NCBI GenBank assembly: GCA_016926235.1
Contig: JAFGOZ010000202.1
Coordinates: 1-6,377 of the forward strand
Direction: 5' to 3'
Length of the DNA: 6,377 nt
DNA from: Bacteroidales bacterium
GTDB lineage: Bacteria; Bacteroidota; Bacteroidia; Bacteroidales; UBA10428
Of this stretch, positions 6,357 through 6,377 are shown piece by piece. The notes under the pieces were generated by a model, which was given only the letters and a program-made list of their open reading frames with translations, was not told where the DNA came from and searched no databases. The position numbers and the translations under genes were made by a program. The first letter of the stretch is position 1. Each line of letters starts with the position of its first letter.

Positions 6357-6377
6357 CCCCTCCCCGCACCCCGCACC
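6357..6377. repeat. GGTGCGG heptad repeat at the window edge, right copy
   Basis: The minus strand reads GGTGCGG, GGTGCGG, then the decayed unit GGAGGGG, in phase and directly joined to the 5' end of the HEPN remnant. The 16 bp at 6362-6377 are identical to 5360-5375. The array probably continues past the window edge, so its true length is unknown. Confidence 0.7.

Overview
The window looks like a piece of a Bacteroidota (Bacteroidetes) chromosome, probably from a Bacteroidales/Marinilabiliales-type environmental anaerobe. This is inferred from AT-rich DNA, genes mostly lacking Shine-Dalgarno sequences, a full-length duplicated FtsX/MacB-type permease of the kind common in that phylum, a FlgO-like/TPR membrane protein and a Tat-exported DUF3795 protein. 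No rRNA, tRNA, CRISPR array or transposase gene was seen.

Layout. Positions 1-27 hold the first nine codons of a minus-strand gene behind an excellent ribosome binding site. A 447-bp non-coding gap follows; it contains a small GC-richer segment with inverted repeats. One plus-strand gene (475-2850) encodes an 8-TM ABC permease with no ATPase gene beside it. It ends in a convergent spacer with two candidate terminators. On the minus strand, 3062-5230 encodes a membrane protein with a cytoplasmic HEPN/DUF4145-like domain, one TM helix, a FlgO/TolB-like domain and a long TPR array. Upstream of it is a 258-bp spacer filled with degenerate 7-bp tandem repeats. Then comes a minus-strand DUF3795 cysteine-rich protein with a twin-arginine signal (5489-6274).

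The most unusual part is the right-hand 1.1 kb. Just upstream of, and overlapping, the DUF3795 start lies a 29-codon remnant (6270-6356) of a second copy of the HEPN-like domain found in the neighbouring gene. It is 21/29 identical and ends in a stop codon. Its broken 5' end abuts a GGTGCGG heptad repeat at the window edge. The same 16-bp repeat sequence occurs in the 5231-5488 spacer, so the remnant plus the DUF3795 gene are bracketed by direct copies. This suggests a past duplication and rearrangement of HEPN-TPR genes, with heptad repeats at the junctions. The roughly 45 residues that precede the Tat motif of the DUF3795 protein may be salvaged from the same dead paralog.

Functional links between the three main genes cannot be shown from this window. 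The permease is convergent to the others. The DUF3795 and HEPN-TPR genes share a strand but are separated by the repeat spacer. All three products are predicted to be membrane-bound or exported.
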